A stretch of DNA of 26,105 nucleotides from Akkermansiaceae bacterium UBA5020 (lineage in GTDB: Bacteria; Verrucomicrobiota; Verrucomicrobiia; Verrucomicrobiales; DEV007): contig DGXY01000114.1 in NCBI GenBank assembly GCA_002396885.1, forward strand, positions 1 to 26,105. Direction: 5' to 3'. The notes beneath the pieces were generated by a model. It did not search any database. It saw only the letters and a program-made list of their open reading frames with translations, and was not told the origin of the DNA. The position numbers and the translations under genes are program-made. Below are positions 1 through 7,588 of this stretch, piece by piece. Positions within the stretch are counted from its first letter, which is position 1, and every line of letters starts with the position of its first letter.

Positions 1-167
1 ACCTCTTGGAAATACCTGATTCCCAATGAGTAAGAACTTTCTGGATTTAAATACATCCATTAGAATTACTGGGTTTAAGAGGAAAGTTTACACCTGTGAA
101 GTTTCTGGTTTGAAGACAAGACAAGTGGCGGGCTCTCAGGGAATCGCGCTGGCGCGACGGGTCGATA
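1..167. other. AT-rich flank without a supported gene
   Basis: The first 120 or so bases are clearly richer in A and T than the rest of the window. I see no credible gene here. A short open frame from 26 crosses into the antisense of the next gene and has no recognisable protein character. At 144-157 there is a small inverted repeat (TCGCGC/GCGCGA) just beyond the stop of the minus-strand gene that ends at 168. It has no T-tract after it, so it is at best a weak terminator. The stretch may be the edge of a neighbouring intergenic region or of a region of different base composition. Confidence 0.4.
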
Positions 168-3100
168 TCAAGGTGCCGAAGGGCTGCGAAGAAACTCGAG
201 GAGTCCTGAGAACGCCGCGGCGTCCAACCCGGCCGTGGCACGACAGGGAGAGGCCTCCGCTGGCGCCGGATTTCGTTGGGTAATCGTGCCCGAATCCAGC
301 TCGAAACGGTTCCCCGCGAAATCGAGAAGGATGAGGCGATCCGCCTGCTCTTCTACGATCCATCCGCTCAGGATCCGGCCTGCGGAGGTCTCCAAGCGAA
401 CGGGAGCAGGGCCGGACGGATGCGCCAGCCGATCCCTTGCCTCGGAGGCACCCAATCCCGAAAGAACCGCGACGAGATCGGGGCCGACCGCAAACCCTTC
501 CCCATCAAGGTTGTGACAGCCCGCGCAACCCAGAGAACGGAAGAGAAGTCGGCCATCGGTGAGAGGCGGCAACGGGGCGGGAGCCGAGGACGGGCCTGGG
601 CTATCTTTCCCGTTATCTCCGGACTGCAGGGCCTGGGCGGATCGCCTGAGGGCTTCGTCGCGGGCGGGATCCGCGGAGACGATTTCGAGCCACTCGATCG
701 CACCCTCCGGAAGGGGATGTTTCGACTCTAACAAACGCCCAATCGCGTAGGCTTCGAGGCCGGAATTTTCCCTGCCGAGCCTGAGGAGAAGTGCCGGATC
801 ATCGAGGGGAACCCGCGCCTGCTCCATGGCTTCGAGGAGGGCCACATGATCGACGCGGGAATCCGAAAGAGCCCGGACGAGCGTGGCGTCGATTGCCGCG
901 GTTTCTGACCACGTTTCGCCCGAGGGGGGCGTCCGGAGCCGGCAGAGCGTTTCGAGCCAGCCGCGGCGCAATGCCGGATCGCGCGTGGCGGAGAGTCGCT
1001 CCATGATTCCAACAACGATGCTGGGATCCGGATGGGTGGCAAGGAGGGCGAAGGCACGTGGCCAGTCCTCGCGGCGTTCGTCGGTGTCGAGGGCGGCGAA
1101 GGCGACGGAGTGCGCACCGCCATTCTTCAGGAAAGCAAACGCGGCCGCAGCCATCGCGGTATCCGGGTGGTGCGAGAGACGCAGCGCGATCCTCTCGGCC
1201 CCGGGCAGGGTCACGCCACGACGACGCATCCCATCAAAGATCGCGGCGGTGACGGAAGGCTCCGTGATGCTTCCGAGATCACGGAAGACGCTGGAGTCGA
1301 GTGGCCCAAGAAAATCGCCGAGGGCGCGAAAGGCGGCGGCGCGGACCGGAGGATCCTTCCCCTCGGCGGTGAGAGAAAGGAGCGTGCTGTGGCCCTCCCG
1401 CCCCGGCTGCGCCGCGAGCACCGCGACCAGTGGCGAGGCATCCCCGGCCCGCGGCTTCGCGCCTAACAAACGCCCAATTTCCGCGAGAGGCGGACGTTTC
1501 CGGCGGGCCATTTCCCACGCGAGGTCGCGACGGATCCCCTCCCCGCCCGCGGTCGAGAAGGCTGCGGGGAGCTCCTTCGTCGGAAGGTCATCGAGGGCGG
1601 CGGGAGACGAGGGCTTTTCCGTTCCGTCGCTGAGACATCCCAAACGCGGACCAGTTTCGCCCCCGGACTGGAGAAACCAAAGCCGGGAATCCATGCTCGC
1701 GACGAGGGCCACTCCCTCGATCTCGGCGACGCCCGCGAGGGGATCGCGAGCAGGCGGATCGTCACCAAGCGAGAATCCCGATCCATCCCGGCGGAAACGG
1801 ACGCTCCCTTCGCGAGCCAGCGGGATCCGCGACTGGTCCGCGAGCAGGATGGTCCCGGCGCGCTTGGTCAGATAAGAGGCGTTGAGCCAACCATCGTCGG
1901 CGAGGTGGAAGTCGGTCCATACCAGATCGACGGGCGCGCTCTCTCCCGGGAGATGAAACAGGTCGTCGAATTTCTGCCGCTCATTCGCGGGCCCCTCGCT
2001 GAGGGCTCTTCTCGCCCTCTCGAGCCGGGGACCGGAGAGGGTATAAAGCCACTCACCATCCCAGGCGACGCGGGTCTGCGGGGCGATGCCGGACAAAAAG
2101 ACGGTGGGAACCTTTTCCCGATTCCCCCGGGCTTGGAACCGGAGAACTTCGCCCCGCTCCCCGTTTTCCGGAAAGGTGGTGATGAAGACCTCTCCGCCGG
2201 CAGTGGCCAGCAGCTGACGGGGGCTCCCGCGGAGGGCGATCGACTCGAGGGAAACGAGGCTCCAGCCGGGGGCGAGACGGACGGTGGCGCTTTCTCCCTC
2301 TCCGGCCGAGCGAAACCGGATCAGGTCTGGAGGATCGGGCACCGCCGCGAGAATGGCCGATGGGAGCCCCTCCTCCGATCCGTAGGCGGCCAGCTCGCGA
2401 ATGGCAAAACTCTGGCCAGATCCGGTCCGCGGCACGTTGAGGCGAAGCGCGCTGAACCGGCGGACCTCGAAGCGGACTAGGATGGGGTCGTCGGGACGTC
2501 TGGGCGGCGGCAAGCGAGCCAGAGGCTCCCAGGAACGGCCGTCGGAAGTGCCCTCGAGCCCGGCCTCCGCGGGGGCGTCGCCCTCCCACCAAACGGCGAC
2601 GATCGAGAGCTCTTCGGGCCGCGCGAAACGAAGCGACCACCAGCCCGGCCCCTTTCCTCCCGGTCGCCAGGCGGTGGCGAGGTCTCCATCGACGGCAAGC
2701 CCGGCCCCGGACGCGGCGCCCTCTTGCCCCCATTGAAAGCCGTCGGCGACTCCGCGCTGCCTCGCGTTCGTCCCCGGACGGAGAAAGGGCGTGGCTGGGG
2801 GCGGGACGAGGAAACCCCTGAGCGAATGATCGGGCGGCACGAGGCGGAAGGCGGATTCCTCCCCCGAACCGAGGCTCCAAAGAAATCCCCGGGCGACAAG
2901 ATCGAGATACCTCGCGTCGGCGAGGGTGGCGGTGGCATTCCCCAGGGTGGTGCCGAAGACGCGGGCCTGGGCGGGGCCGTAGCGATGGGTCCAGCTCGTG
3001 ACATGGGCAAGACCGGCCGGATCGAGGGAGCGGGTCAGGGCGACGATGCCGGATTTGGCGGTTTCAACGCGATAGAGTTCTTCGCGGGGAATCTCCCAGG

Positions 3101-3638
3101 GAGCGAATCCTTTCAAGACGGGATCTGCCGGGGCGAGCGCCTCGACCCGGATGGCGCGCTCGCGTTCGTGAGCGCGGGTGGTGAGACCGGTGAAGTCGAA
3201 CCAGCGCTGGTCCCCGGTGCGGAAGGACATCATCGTCCCGTGGAGGAGCACGGCCGGGAGCCCCGCCCGGTGCGGTGCGAGGACACGATCGACGTAGGTG
3301 GGGTCCGTGACGCGGGGGAAGCAGTGGTCGTGGACGACGATGTCGTAATCCTTGGCCCAATCGGGGGATTCAAAGAGGGGGATGCGGGCATCGCCCTCCC
3401 CTGCCCCTTGGAGGCGGACGACCCACTCGATGGGACGCACGACTCGCTCGCGGATGCCGCGGGTGAGGATCTCCTGCCGGATCGGGTATTCGTGGGAACA
3501 ACCGCCGGTGACCAGCAAGGCGCGGATCGGAGGGGGCGGCGGAGGTGGTTTCTCCTTCCCTGTGAGGATCGAAGCAAAAACGACCGGCAGCGCCAGAAGG
3601 ATCGGGCGGAGAAAGACGCGGGGATCGAAGGGAGACAT
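168..3638 (-). CDS. Secreted ThuA-like / discoidin-like / HEAT / PVC-type cytochrome c multidomain protein
   Basis: A 1156-residue protein. It starts with a signal-peptide-like segment (about residues 8-26), followed by a run of seven prolines. About residues 38-265 resemble the ThuA (trehalose-utilisation) fold: a strand ending in LLVTGG, then a buried VVHDHCF strand and LLHGTMMSF. About 290-440 resemble an F5/8 type C (discoidin) sugar-binding domain. About 450-690 look like a degenerate beta-propeller of the kind found in PVC putative membrane-bound dehydrogenases. About 700-1000 are helical HEAT-like repeats. The C-terminus carries one haem c site, CAGCH at residues 1038-1042, followed by GPDL as in PVC-type haem-binding domains. 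The methionine ligand usually found in the MPxGL motif near the end is not evident. The likely role is periplasmic or secreted redox or carbohydrate processing, but the substrate is unknown. ATG at 3638 is chosen because it gives the signal peptide. No Shine-Dalgarno is present. Confidence 0.85.
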   Translation of the reverse strand: MSPFDPRVFLRPILLALPVVFASILTGKEKPPPPPPPIRALLVTGGCSHEYPIRQEILTRGIRERVVRPIEWVVRLQGAGEGDARIPLFESPDWAKDYDIVVHDHCFPRVTDPTYVDRVLAPHRAGLPAVLLHGTMMSFRTGDQRWFDFTGLTTRAHERERAIRVEALAPADPVLKGFAPWEIPREELYRVETAKSGIVALTRSLDPAGLAHVTSWTHRYGPAQARVFGTTLGNATATLADARYLDLVARGFLWSLGSGEESAFRLVPPDHSLRGFLVPPPATPFLRPGTNARQRGVADGFQWGQEGAASGAGLAVDGDLATAWRPGGKGPGWWSLRFARPEELSIVAVWWEGDAPAEAGLEGTSDGRSWEPLARLPPPRRPDDPILVRFEVRRFSALRLNVPRTGSGQSFAIRELAAYGSEEGLPSAILAAVPDPPDLIRFRSAGEGESATVRLAPGWSLVSLESIALRGSPRQLLATAGGEVFITTFPENGERGEVLRFQARGNREKVPTVFLSGIAPQTRVAWDGEWLYTLSGPRLERARRALSEGPANERQKFDDLFHLPGESAPVDLVWTDFHLADDGWLNASYLTKRAGTILLADQSRIPLAREGSVRFRRDGSGFSLGDDPPARDPLAGVAEIEGVALVASMDSRLWFLQSGGETGPRLGCLSDGTEKPSSPAALDDLPTKELPAAFSTAGGEGIRRDLAWEMARRKRPPLAEIGRLLGAKPRAGDASPLVAVLAAQPGREGHSTLLSLTAEGKDPPVRAAAFRALGDFLGPLDSSVFRDLGSITEPSVTAAIFDGMRRRGVTLPGAERIALRLSHHPDTAMAAAAFAFLKNGGAHSVAFAALDTDERREDWPRAFALLATHPDPSIVVGIMERLSATRDPALRRGWLETLCRLRTPPSGETWSETAAIDATLVRALSDSRVDHVALLEAMEQARVPLDDPALLLRLGRENSGLEAYAIGRLLESKHPLPEGAIEWLEIVSADPARDEALRRSAQALQSGDNGKDSPGPSSAPAPLPPLTDGRLLFRSLGCAGCHNLDGEGFAVGPDLVAVLSGLGASEARDRLAHPSGPAPVRLETSAGRILSGWIVEEQADRLILLDFAGNRFELDSGTITQRNPAPAEASPCRATAGLDAAAFSGLLEFLRSPSAP

Positions 3639-3744
3639 GGCCGGTTCGCCTAAACGGGAAAAGGAGTGCCTACGGAATTCGGAAGATTACGGAAGAGGAG
3701 AGACAGGGGGCGAGTGGTTGCCTTCAGGGGGGCGAGTGGGTCCC

Positions 3745-4139
3745 TCGGCGGGCAAGCGGGAGCTTGCCCCTCCAGCGCTGGCGCGTGATGCAGGGGCGTT
3801 CGGATTTGAGAGGCGACCTGCGGGGTGGAGGGGCAAGGTCCTCCTTGCCCGGGTTTGGGCGTCGTGGATCCTTCGGCGGGCAAGCGGGAGCTTGCCCCTC
3901 CAGCGCTGACGCGTGATGCGGGGGCGTTCGGATTCGGGAGGCGACCCGCAGGGTGGAGGGGCAAGGTCCTCCTTGCCCGTGTTTGGGCGTCGTGGATTCT
4001 TCGGCGGGCAAGCGGGAGCTTGCCCCTCCAGCGCTGACGCGTGATGCGTGGGTGTTCGGATTCGCGAGGCGACCTGCGGGGTGGATGCGGGCAAGCGGGA
4101 GCTTGCCCCTCCAGCGCTGGCGCGTAATGCGTGGGTGTT
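3745..4139. repeat. Array of ~128-bp repeats with alternating hairpins A and B
   Basis: This fills most of the 3639-4216 gap between two minus-strand genes. Hairpin A (arms GGGCAAGC/GCTTGCCC, loop GGGA) occurs at 3750-3769, 3878-3897, 4006-4025 and 4089-4108. Hairpin B (arms GGGCAAGG/CCTTGCCC, loop TCCT) occurs at 3831-3850 and 3959-3978. The period is 128 bp. The third unit has lost 45 bp that include hairpin B. Conserved filler between the hairpins includes CCAGCGCTG, GCGTGATGC and GGCGTTCGGATT. The 3' arm of A plus its flank (CTTGCCCCTCCA, 3763-3774) is the exact reverse complement of the flank plus 5' arm of B (TGGAGGGGCAAG, 3826-3837). A long A-B stem therefore competes with the two short hairpins. 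Open frames across the array are by-products of the repeat. I see no gene in the rest of the gap. Confidence 0.9.
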
Positions 4140-4146
4140 TTGCCGC

Positions 4147-4170
4147 CATCTCGGATTTGGGATTCTTGCC
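4147..4170. repeat. Degenerate GGATTT-type intergenic repeat
   Basis: The plus strand reads CTCGGATTTGGGATTCTTG here. The reverse strand would translate as something like NPKSEM. This resembles the better-preserved GGATTT repeat at 6204-6231 and probably belongs to the same dispersed family. It lies between the hairpin array and the stop codon of the gene ending at 4217. Confidence 0.45.
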
Positions 4171-4216
4171 TTGAAGCAAACCCTCGCCGGTCCCGCTCCG
4201 CAAGGACGAAGGCGGA

Positions 4217-4834
4217 TCACGAGCCCGAGCCGGGCCTCACCCATTCCTCCGACTCATTGCTGCGCGGGAGGATCTCGACGATGTCGGCGAAGACCATCCC
4301 GTCTCCGTCGAGGAGCTGATTGCAGCGGCCGTAGAGGATCTCACCGGGCTGCTGGCCGAGGGCGCGGGCGATCCGTTCGTCGGCGGGGACGGAGAAATAG
4401 GCGACCGGAGCGCCGCGATGCTCGACGCCGTATTCGCTGAGGAGCCCGCCAAGGGGCTTGCGGCCAGCCACGACCTCGGCGGCGACCTCGGGAGGCAAAC
4501 CGCCGAGCTGGATGGCGATGGCCCCGTATTCAACCGGCGCGTTGGTGGAGACGGCATGAAGGGTGACGAGCCGCATGACAAAGGCGTCGCTCGACTCGTG
4601 CTCGTGGACCTCGAGGGAGAGACGCGAATGGTGGAAGGCCGCCAAGGTCGGCGTCATGTCATTCGTGTGGACGAGGAGGGATCGATAGGGATAGGCGACC
4701 TCATCCCCCTTCAGAAAACGGAAGTCGGGCAGGCTCAACCCGTCTCTCTCGTAGAAATAGTGGAAGGGCATCAGCCAAGCAAGCGCCTCGGCGAGGACCC
4801 TCGATGCCTCGGACCGATCAGGTGTAGCGTGCAT
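4217..4834 (-). CDS. Chorismate-lyase-like (DUF98/UbiC superfamily) protein
   Basis: A 205-residue protein. The central part matches the chorismate pyruvate-lyase-like fold by pattern: PYRSLLVHTNDMT (49-61), an Arg in VMRLVTLH (R88), PVEYGAIAI (100-108), GRKPLGGLL (124-132), EILYGRCN (165-172) and a terminal ADIVEILP (183-190). In that fold an Arg, the PLG loop and a late Glu line the site where chorismate is split to 4-hydroxybenzoate and pyruvate. R88, PLG 127-129 and E187 are the candidates here. The first 30 or so residues are not recognised. ATG 4834 gives a 17-nt overlap with the upstream radical SAM gene, and ATG 4861 is also possible. The overlap points to translational coupling and a shared pathway. 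The family call rests on motif memory, and the real substrate may not be chorismate. Confidence 0.72.
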   Translation of the reverse strand: MHATPDRSEASRVLAEALAWLMPFHYFYERDGLSLPDFRFLKGDEVAYPYRSLLVHTNDMTPTLAAFHHSRLSLEVHEHESSDAFVMRLVTLHAVSTNAPVEYGAIAIQLGGLPPEVAAEVVAGRKPLGGLLSEYGVEHRGAPVAYFSVPADERIARALGQQPGEILYGRCNQLLDGDGMVFADIVEILPRSNESEEWVRPGSGS

Positions 4835-6191
4835 CTCGGTGCTGGGGAAGAAAGAACCCATGGAGGAGCCGGTCGATCTGCAGCAATCCTTCGCGGCTGA
4901 TGAGGATTTCGTCGCCTTCGAGGCGCAAGTATCCCTCGGCGTTGAGTTCGGCGAATCGGTCTGCAAAGCGCTCGGCCGGATCTTCGCCGTATTTCTTCCG
5001 GAAGTAGCCGCGGTTGGTGTGACCAAGTTTCAACTGGAGGATGAACTCGCGGATGAAGCGCTCTTCGTGGTTGGTCGGATAGGCACGGAAAATGGGCAGC
5101 CCCCCAGCCTCGACCTCGGTCATGTAGGGACCCACGTCGGCCTGGTTCTGATAATGGATGCCACCGAAGTGGCCGAAGCTCGCGACACCGGCCGAAAGCA
5201 GGTCGGCACCGGCCCAGAGGCTGTCGCGATAGACGAACTTGGTCGTCTCGGGATTTTTCACCACGGTGTAGGCGCTGCTGACGGTATAACCCGCCGCCTC
5301 GAACTGATCGAAGGCCCAATCGACCCAGGCCCGCTTCGTCCGCCAGTCGGCCACGGGGGCGGTGACCCGGCCCGATTCCTTCATCTCTTTATAAATGGTG
5401 GTGTTGAAGGGGATCTCCATCTGGTAGATCGTGACGCAGTCAGGCTGCTGCTCGATCGCGGTGCGCACGCAGCGCTCCCAGTTGTCGGGGGTCTCGTCCA
5501 TCATCCCGGCGATGAGGTCGATGTTGAGCTGATCGAAACCGAGGGTCTTGGCGAAGGCGATCGCGCGATAGGCTTCCTTCGAACGGTGGGCGCGGCCGTT
5601 CACTTCGAGGATGTGATCGTCGAAGCTCTCAATCCCGAGGCTGAGGCGCGTCACCCCGATCTCGCGCAGGGCCTCGAGCTTTTTCTCGGTGAGGGTGCCC
5701 GGCTCGGCCTCGAAGGCGACTTCCTCGGTCTCATCCCAGGGGAAGAGATCCTTCATCCGGTCGGTCAGATTCCGGAGCTGCTCGATCGAGAGGTAGCTGG
5801 GCGTGCCCCCGCCGAAATAGACGAACTGCGGCTTCCGGCCCGCGAGGTAGGAGGTGCGGGAATAACGTTCGAACTCGCGGATCCCGGCGTCGAGATAGGC
5901 GTTGATCTCCGAGGCGTTCTTGTCGGTGTAAACTCGGAAGTAGCAGAAGTGGCAGCGTTTCCGGCAGAAGGGTATGTGAAAGTAGACGCCAAGATTCGTG
6001 TCGGCCGGACGGGGCGAGTTCAGAATCTCGTGGACGGCGTCCTTGTGTTCCGGATTCCAGAAGGAGAAGGGCGGATAATTCGCAACGAAGTAGTTGCCGG
6101 CCTCGGTCTGCTCGGAAGAGGCTGCGTCGAGCGGCACCTTCAGTTTGTCAATGACACCGGACGGGAGGGTGGATTTGGGAGGAGGAGCCAT
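4818..6191 (-). CDS. HemN/HemW-family radical SAM protein
   Basis: A 457-residue protein. The 4Fe-4S/SAM motif is CxxxCxxC at C76, C80 and C83 within IPFCRKRCHFCYF. It is followed by FGGGTPSYLS, EAEPGTLT, RLSLGIESF and LNIDLIAGM, and by a HemN_C-like C-terminus. All of these fit the coproporphyrinogen III oxidase (HemN) superfamily. The residue two after the last Cys is Phe. True oxygen-independent coproporphyrinogen oxidases have a further Cys there, so this is more like the HemW/HutW-type paralogues and need not make haem. The extended N-terminus (about 65 residues) contains NYPPFSFW. ATG 6191 is chosen because reading further upstream runs through an intergenic repeat into the preceding gene. 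It lies 55 nt after a beta-propeller lipoprotein gene and overlaps the chorismate-lyase-like gene. The reaction catalysed is unknown. Confidence 0.85.
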   Translation of the reverse strand: MAPPPKSTLPSGVIDKLKVPLDAASSEQTEAGNYFVANYPPFSFWNPEHKDAVHEILNSPRPADTNLGVYFHIPFCRKRCHFCYFRVYTDKNASEINAYLDAGIREFERYSRTSYLAGRKPQFVYFGGGTPSYLSIEQLRNLTDRMKDLFPWDETEEVAFEAEPGTLTEKKLEALREIGVTRLSLGIESFDDHILEVNGRAHRSKEAYRAIAFAKTLGFDQLNIDLIAGMMDETPDNWERCVRTAIEQQPDCVTIYQMEIPFNTTIYKEMKESGRVTAPVADWRTKRAWVDWAFDQFEAAGYTVSSAYTVVKNPETTKFVYRDSLWAGADLLSAGVASFGHFGGIHYQNQADVGPYMTEVEAGGLPIFRAYPTNHEERFIREFILQLKLGHTNRGYFRKKYGEDPAERFADRFAELNAEGYLRLEGDEILISREGLLQIDRLLHGFFLPQHRDARYT

Positions 6192-6203
6192 GGGAAGGAA
6201 TTT

Positions 6204-6231
6204 TGGATTTCGGATTTCGGATTTCGAATTG
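6204..6231. repeat. GGATTTC tandem (7-nt) intergenic repeat
   Basis: Between the stop of the beta-propeller gene and the start of the radical SAM gene the plus strand has TGGATTT, CGGATTT, CGGATTT and CGAATT in succession. Read on the minus strand, in the frame of the gene below, it would give SKSEIRNPK. From memory, this is a common spurious peptide at wrongly extended starts in planctomycete and verrucomicrobial genomes, where the repeat is dispersed between genes. It supports placing the radical SAM start at 6191. Confidence 0.7.
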
Positions 6232-6246
6232 GAGACCCGTCGCTCC

Positions 6247-7500
6247 TCACTTCGCAAAAGCATACACCACCCCGTCTTCGCCGCAAACCACGAGGGTCCC
6301 GCGCGATGCCGCCGGAGAGGCTTTGATCTGGGTGCCGAGATCGTAGTTCCAGGCCTCCGATCCATCCTCGCGCTTCACGGCGTAGAGCCGGCCATCCATC
6401 CCACCCTGCCAGATCAGGTCGCCGCTGATCAGGGGGGAACTGGAAAGCGCCCGAGGGGAGACAAAGGCCCAAACTTCCCCACCCGTGACGCGGTCGTAGG
6501 CGACAAGCCGCTTGTCCGGCCCCGCGACATAGAGGCGCTTTTCATCGACGGCGGGCGAGGCGGTGTATTCGATGCCGGTCTTCGTTTTCCAGACCGTCTC
6601 GCCGGAGGCGATCTCGATCGCGACCACTTCCCCACCGTTGTGGGCCACATAACAAATGCCGTCACGCACCGCCGAGGTGTTCGCGACGTAGGCTCCGATC
6701 TCGATCTCGCGTTTGCCCCCCTCTCCTTTCGCGGGGAGAACGTGAAGCAATCCGTCGCAACCCCCGAAGGTCAGATCGATCCGGCCATCGGCCGATCGCA
6801 CCATCGAGGGAGTCGCGACGACATAGTTGCCGGTCTCGTGTTTCCAAAGGACCTCGCCACTCGCGGCACTCAGGCAGTAGAGGAAGAAATCATGGCTCCC
6901 GACAAAAATGCGGTCTGGTTGTCCCCCCTCCGTGAGCGTGTTGATGCCGCCCTCGATCTTGCCCTCCGTTTCAAAACGCCAGGCTTCCCCGCCATCGGCA
7001 ACGCCGAGGGCGTAAACGAAGCCGTAGGTGTCGCCAAAAAAGACCCGCTCCCCAAGGACCGCGGCCGGAGCGATGATCGGCCCCTCGGCTTTGAAGGTCC
7101 AGATGGAAGCACCCGTTTTCAGGTCGATTGCGTAAAAGTTCCCGTCCTGGCTGCCGACAAAGACACGACCTCCTGAGATGACGGGCGAGGCGTCGATGGG
7201 AGGACGACGCTTTCCTTCCTCCGCCGGCGGCGCGAAGGTCCAGGCCACTTTCAAGGGTGCCGGGAGAATCTCGTCAGTGAAGCCCCGCATTTCTGCATCG
7301 CCGCGAAAGAGTGGCCAATCCCGCTCCAGGGACGGACTTTCCGCCGCCGCCGTGGCTCCTCCGTTGGGATCCTCCGCCGCCTTCTCGCAGCCCACGATAA
7401 AAAACGCCACCAATCCGAAGAGGGCCGCGACCGGCACCACCGTGCTTTGAACAAAAAGGTTTTCAGGAAAACCAATCTTTGGATTGCGAGATTCGCTCAT
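6247..7500 (-). CDS. PQQ-type beta-propeller lipoprotein (BamB-like fold)
   Basis: A 417-residue protein. It has an N-terminal membrane segment ending in a lipobox (IVGC, Cys38), then a linker, then about eight copies of the PQQ-like propeller repeat, recognisable as G-x-x-D/Y-G-x-x-Y-A-x-x-x-x-T/S-G-x-x-x-W. Examples are DGNFYAIDLKTGASIW, YGFVYALGVADGGEAW, GGEVVAIEIASGETVW and DGRLYAVKREDGSEAW, with a last blade ending DGVVYAF. It is predicted to sit in the periplasm anchored to a membrane. Such propellers act as BamB-like assembly scaffolds, as sensors, or as quinoprotein relatives. No dehydrogenase active-site segment is seen, so enzymatic activity is not assumed. ATG 7500 is preferred over further-upstream frames because it places a lipobox after a hydrophobic run and leaves a real divergent promoter region. 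It is the first gene of a probable operon with the two genes below. Confidence 0.85.
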   Translation of the reverse strand: MSESRNPKIGFPENLFVQSTVVPVAALFGLVAFFIVGCEKAAEDPNGGATAAAESPSLERDWPLFRGDAEMRGFTDEILPAPLKVAWTFAPPAEEGKRRPPIDASPVISGGRVFVGSQDGNFYAIDLKTGASIWTFKAEGPIIAPAAVLGERVFFGDTYGFVYALGVADGGEAWRFETEGKIEGGINTLTEGGQPDRIFVGSHDFFLYCLSAASGEVLWKHETGNYVVATPSMVRSADGRIDLTFGGCDGLLHVLPAKGEGGKREIEIGAYVANTSAVRDGICYVAHNGGEVVAIEIASGETVWKTKTGIEYTASPAVDEKRLYVAGPDKRLVAYDRVTGGEVWAFVSPRALSSSPLISGDLIWQGGMDGRLYAVKREDGSEAWNYDLGTQIKASPAASRGTLVVCGEDGVVYAFAK

Positions 7501-7588
7501 TCGTCTATGATTATCTTGATTTTCCAGAATATCAAGGTCACTTGCGATTGAATCGGGTTTTGCAATACCAGTCCATTCCCCATTCTCC
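7501..7588. promoter_or_regulatory. Divergent intergenic region with inverted repeat
   Basis: An 88-bp AT-rich gap separates two divergent lipoprotein genes and must hold both promoters if they are separately transcribed. An inverted repeat CTTGAT-N10-ATCAAG lies at 7515-7536, centred about 25 bp upstream of the minus-strand start. On the minus strand, TTGATA (within this repeat) is followed 14-16 bp later by GATAATCA, a weak sigma70-like pair. The repeat could be an operator, but nothing identifies the regulator. Confidence 0.4.

Noticed and set aside
1463..1478. Integron attC-like core (TAACAAACG resembles part of some attC sites)
   Set aside because: It lies inside a coding sequence with no paired second core, and there is no integrase in the window. 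It is reported only as a repeated word.
3750..4108. Possible CRISPR array
   Set aside because: The period is about 128 bp, the sequence between hairpins is itself repeated rather than variable, and no cas gene is nearby.
3687..4244. Several overlapping open frames on both strands through the repeat array
   Set aside because: They simply translate the 128-bp repeat and its hairpins, giving repeated peptides such as ASAGGASSRLPA. Nothing suggests protein-level selection.
4835..5026. Longer N-terminus for the chorismate-lyase-like gene starting at 5026
   Set aside because: The extra residues are the out-of-frame reading of the end of the radical SAM gene and look non-protein-like.
4839..6326. 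Long plus-strand open frame (495 codons) opposite the radical SAM gene
   Set aside because: The minus strand shows clear family motifs. The plus frame is a GC-driven antisense shadow.
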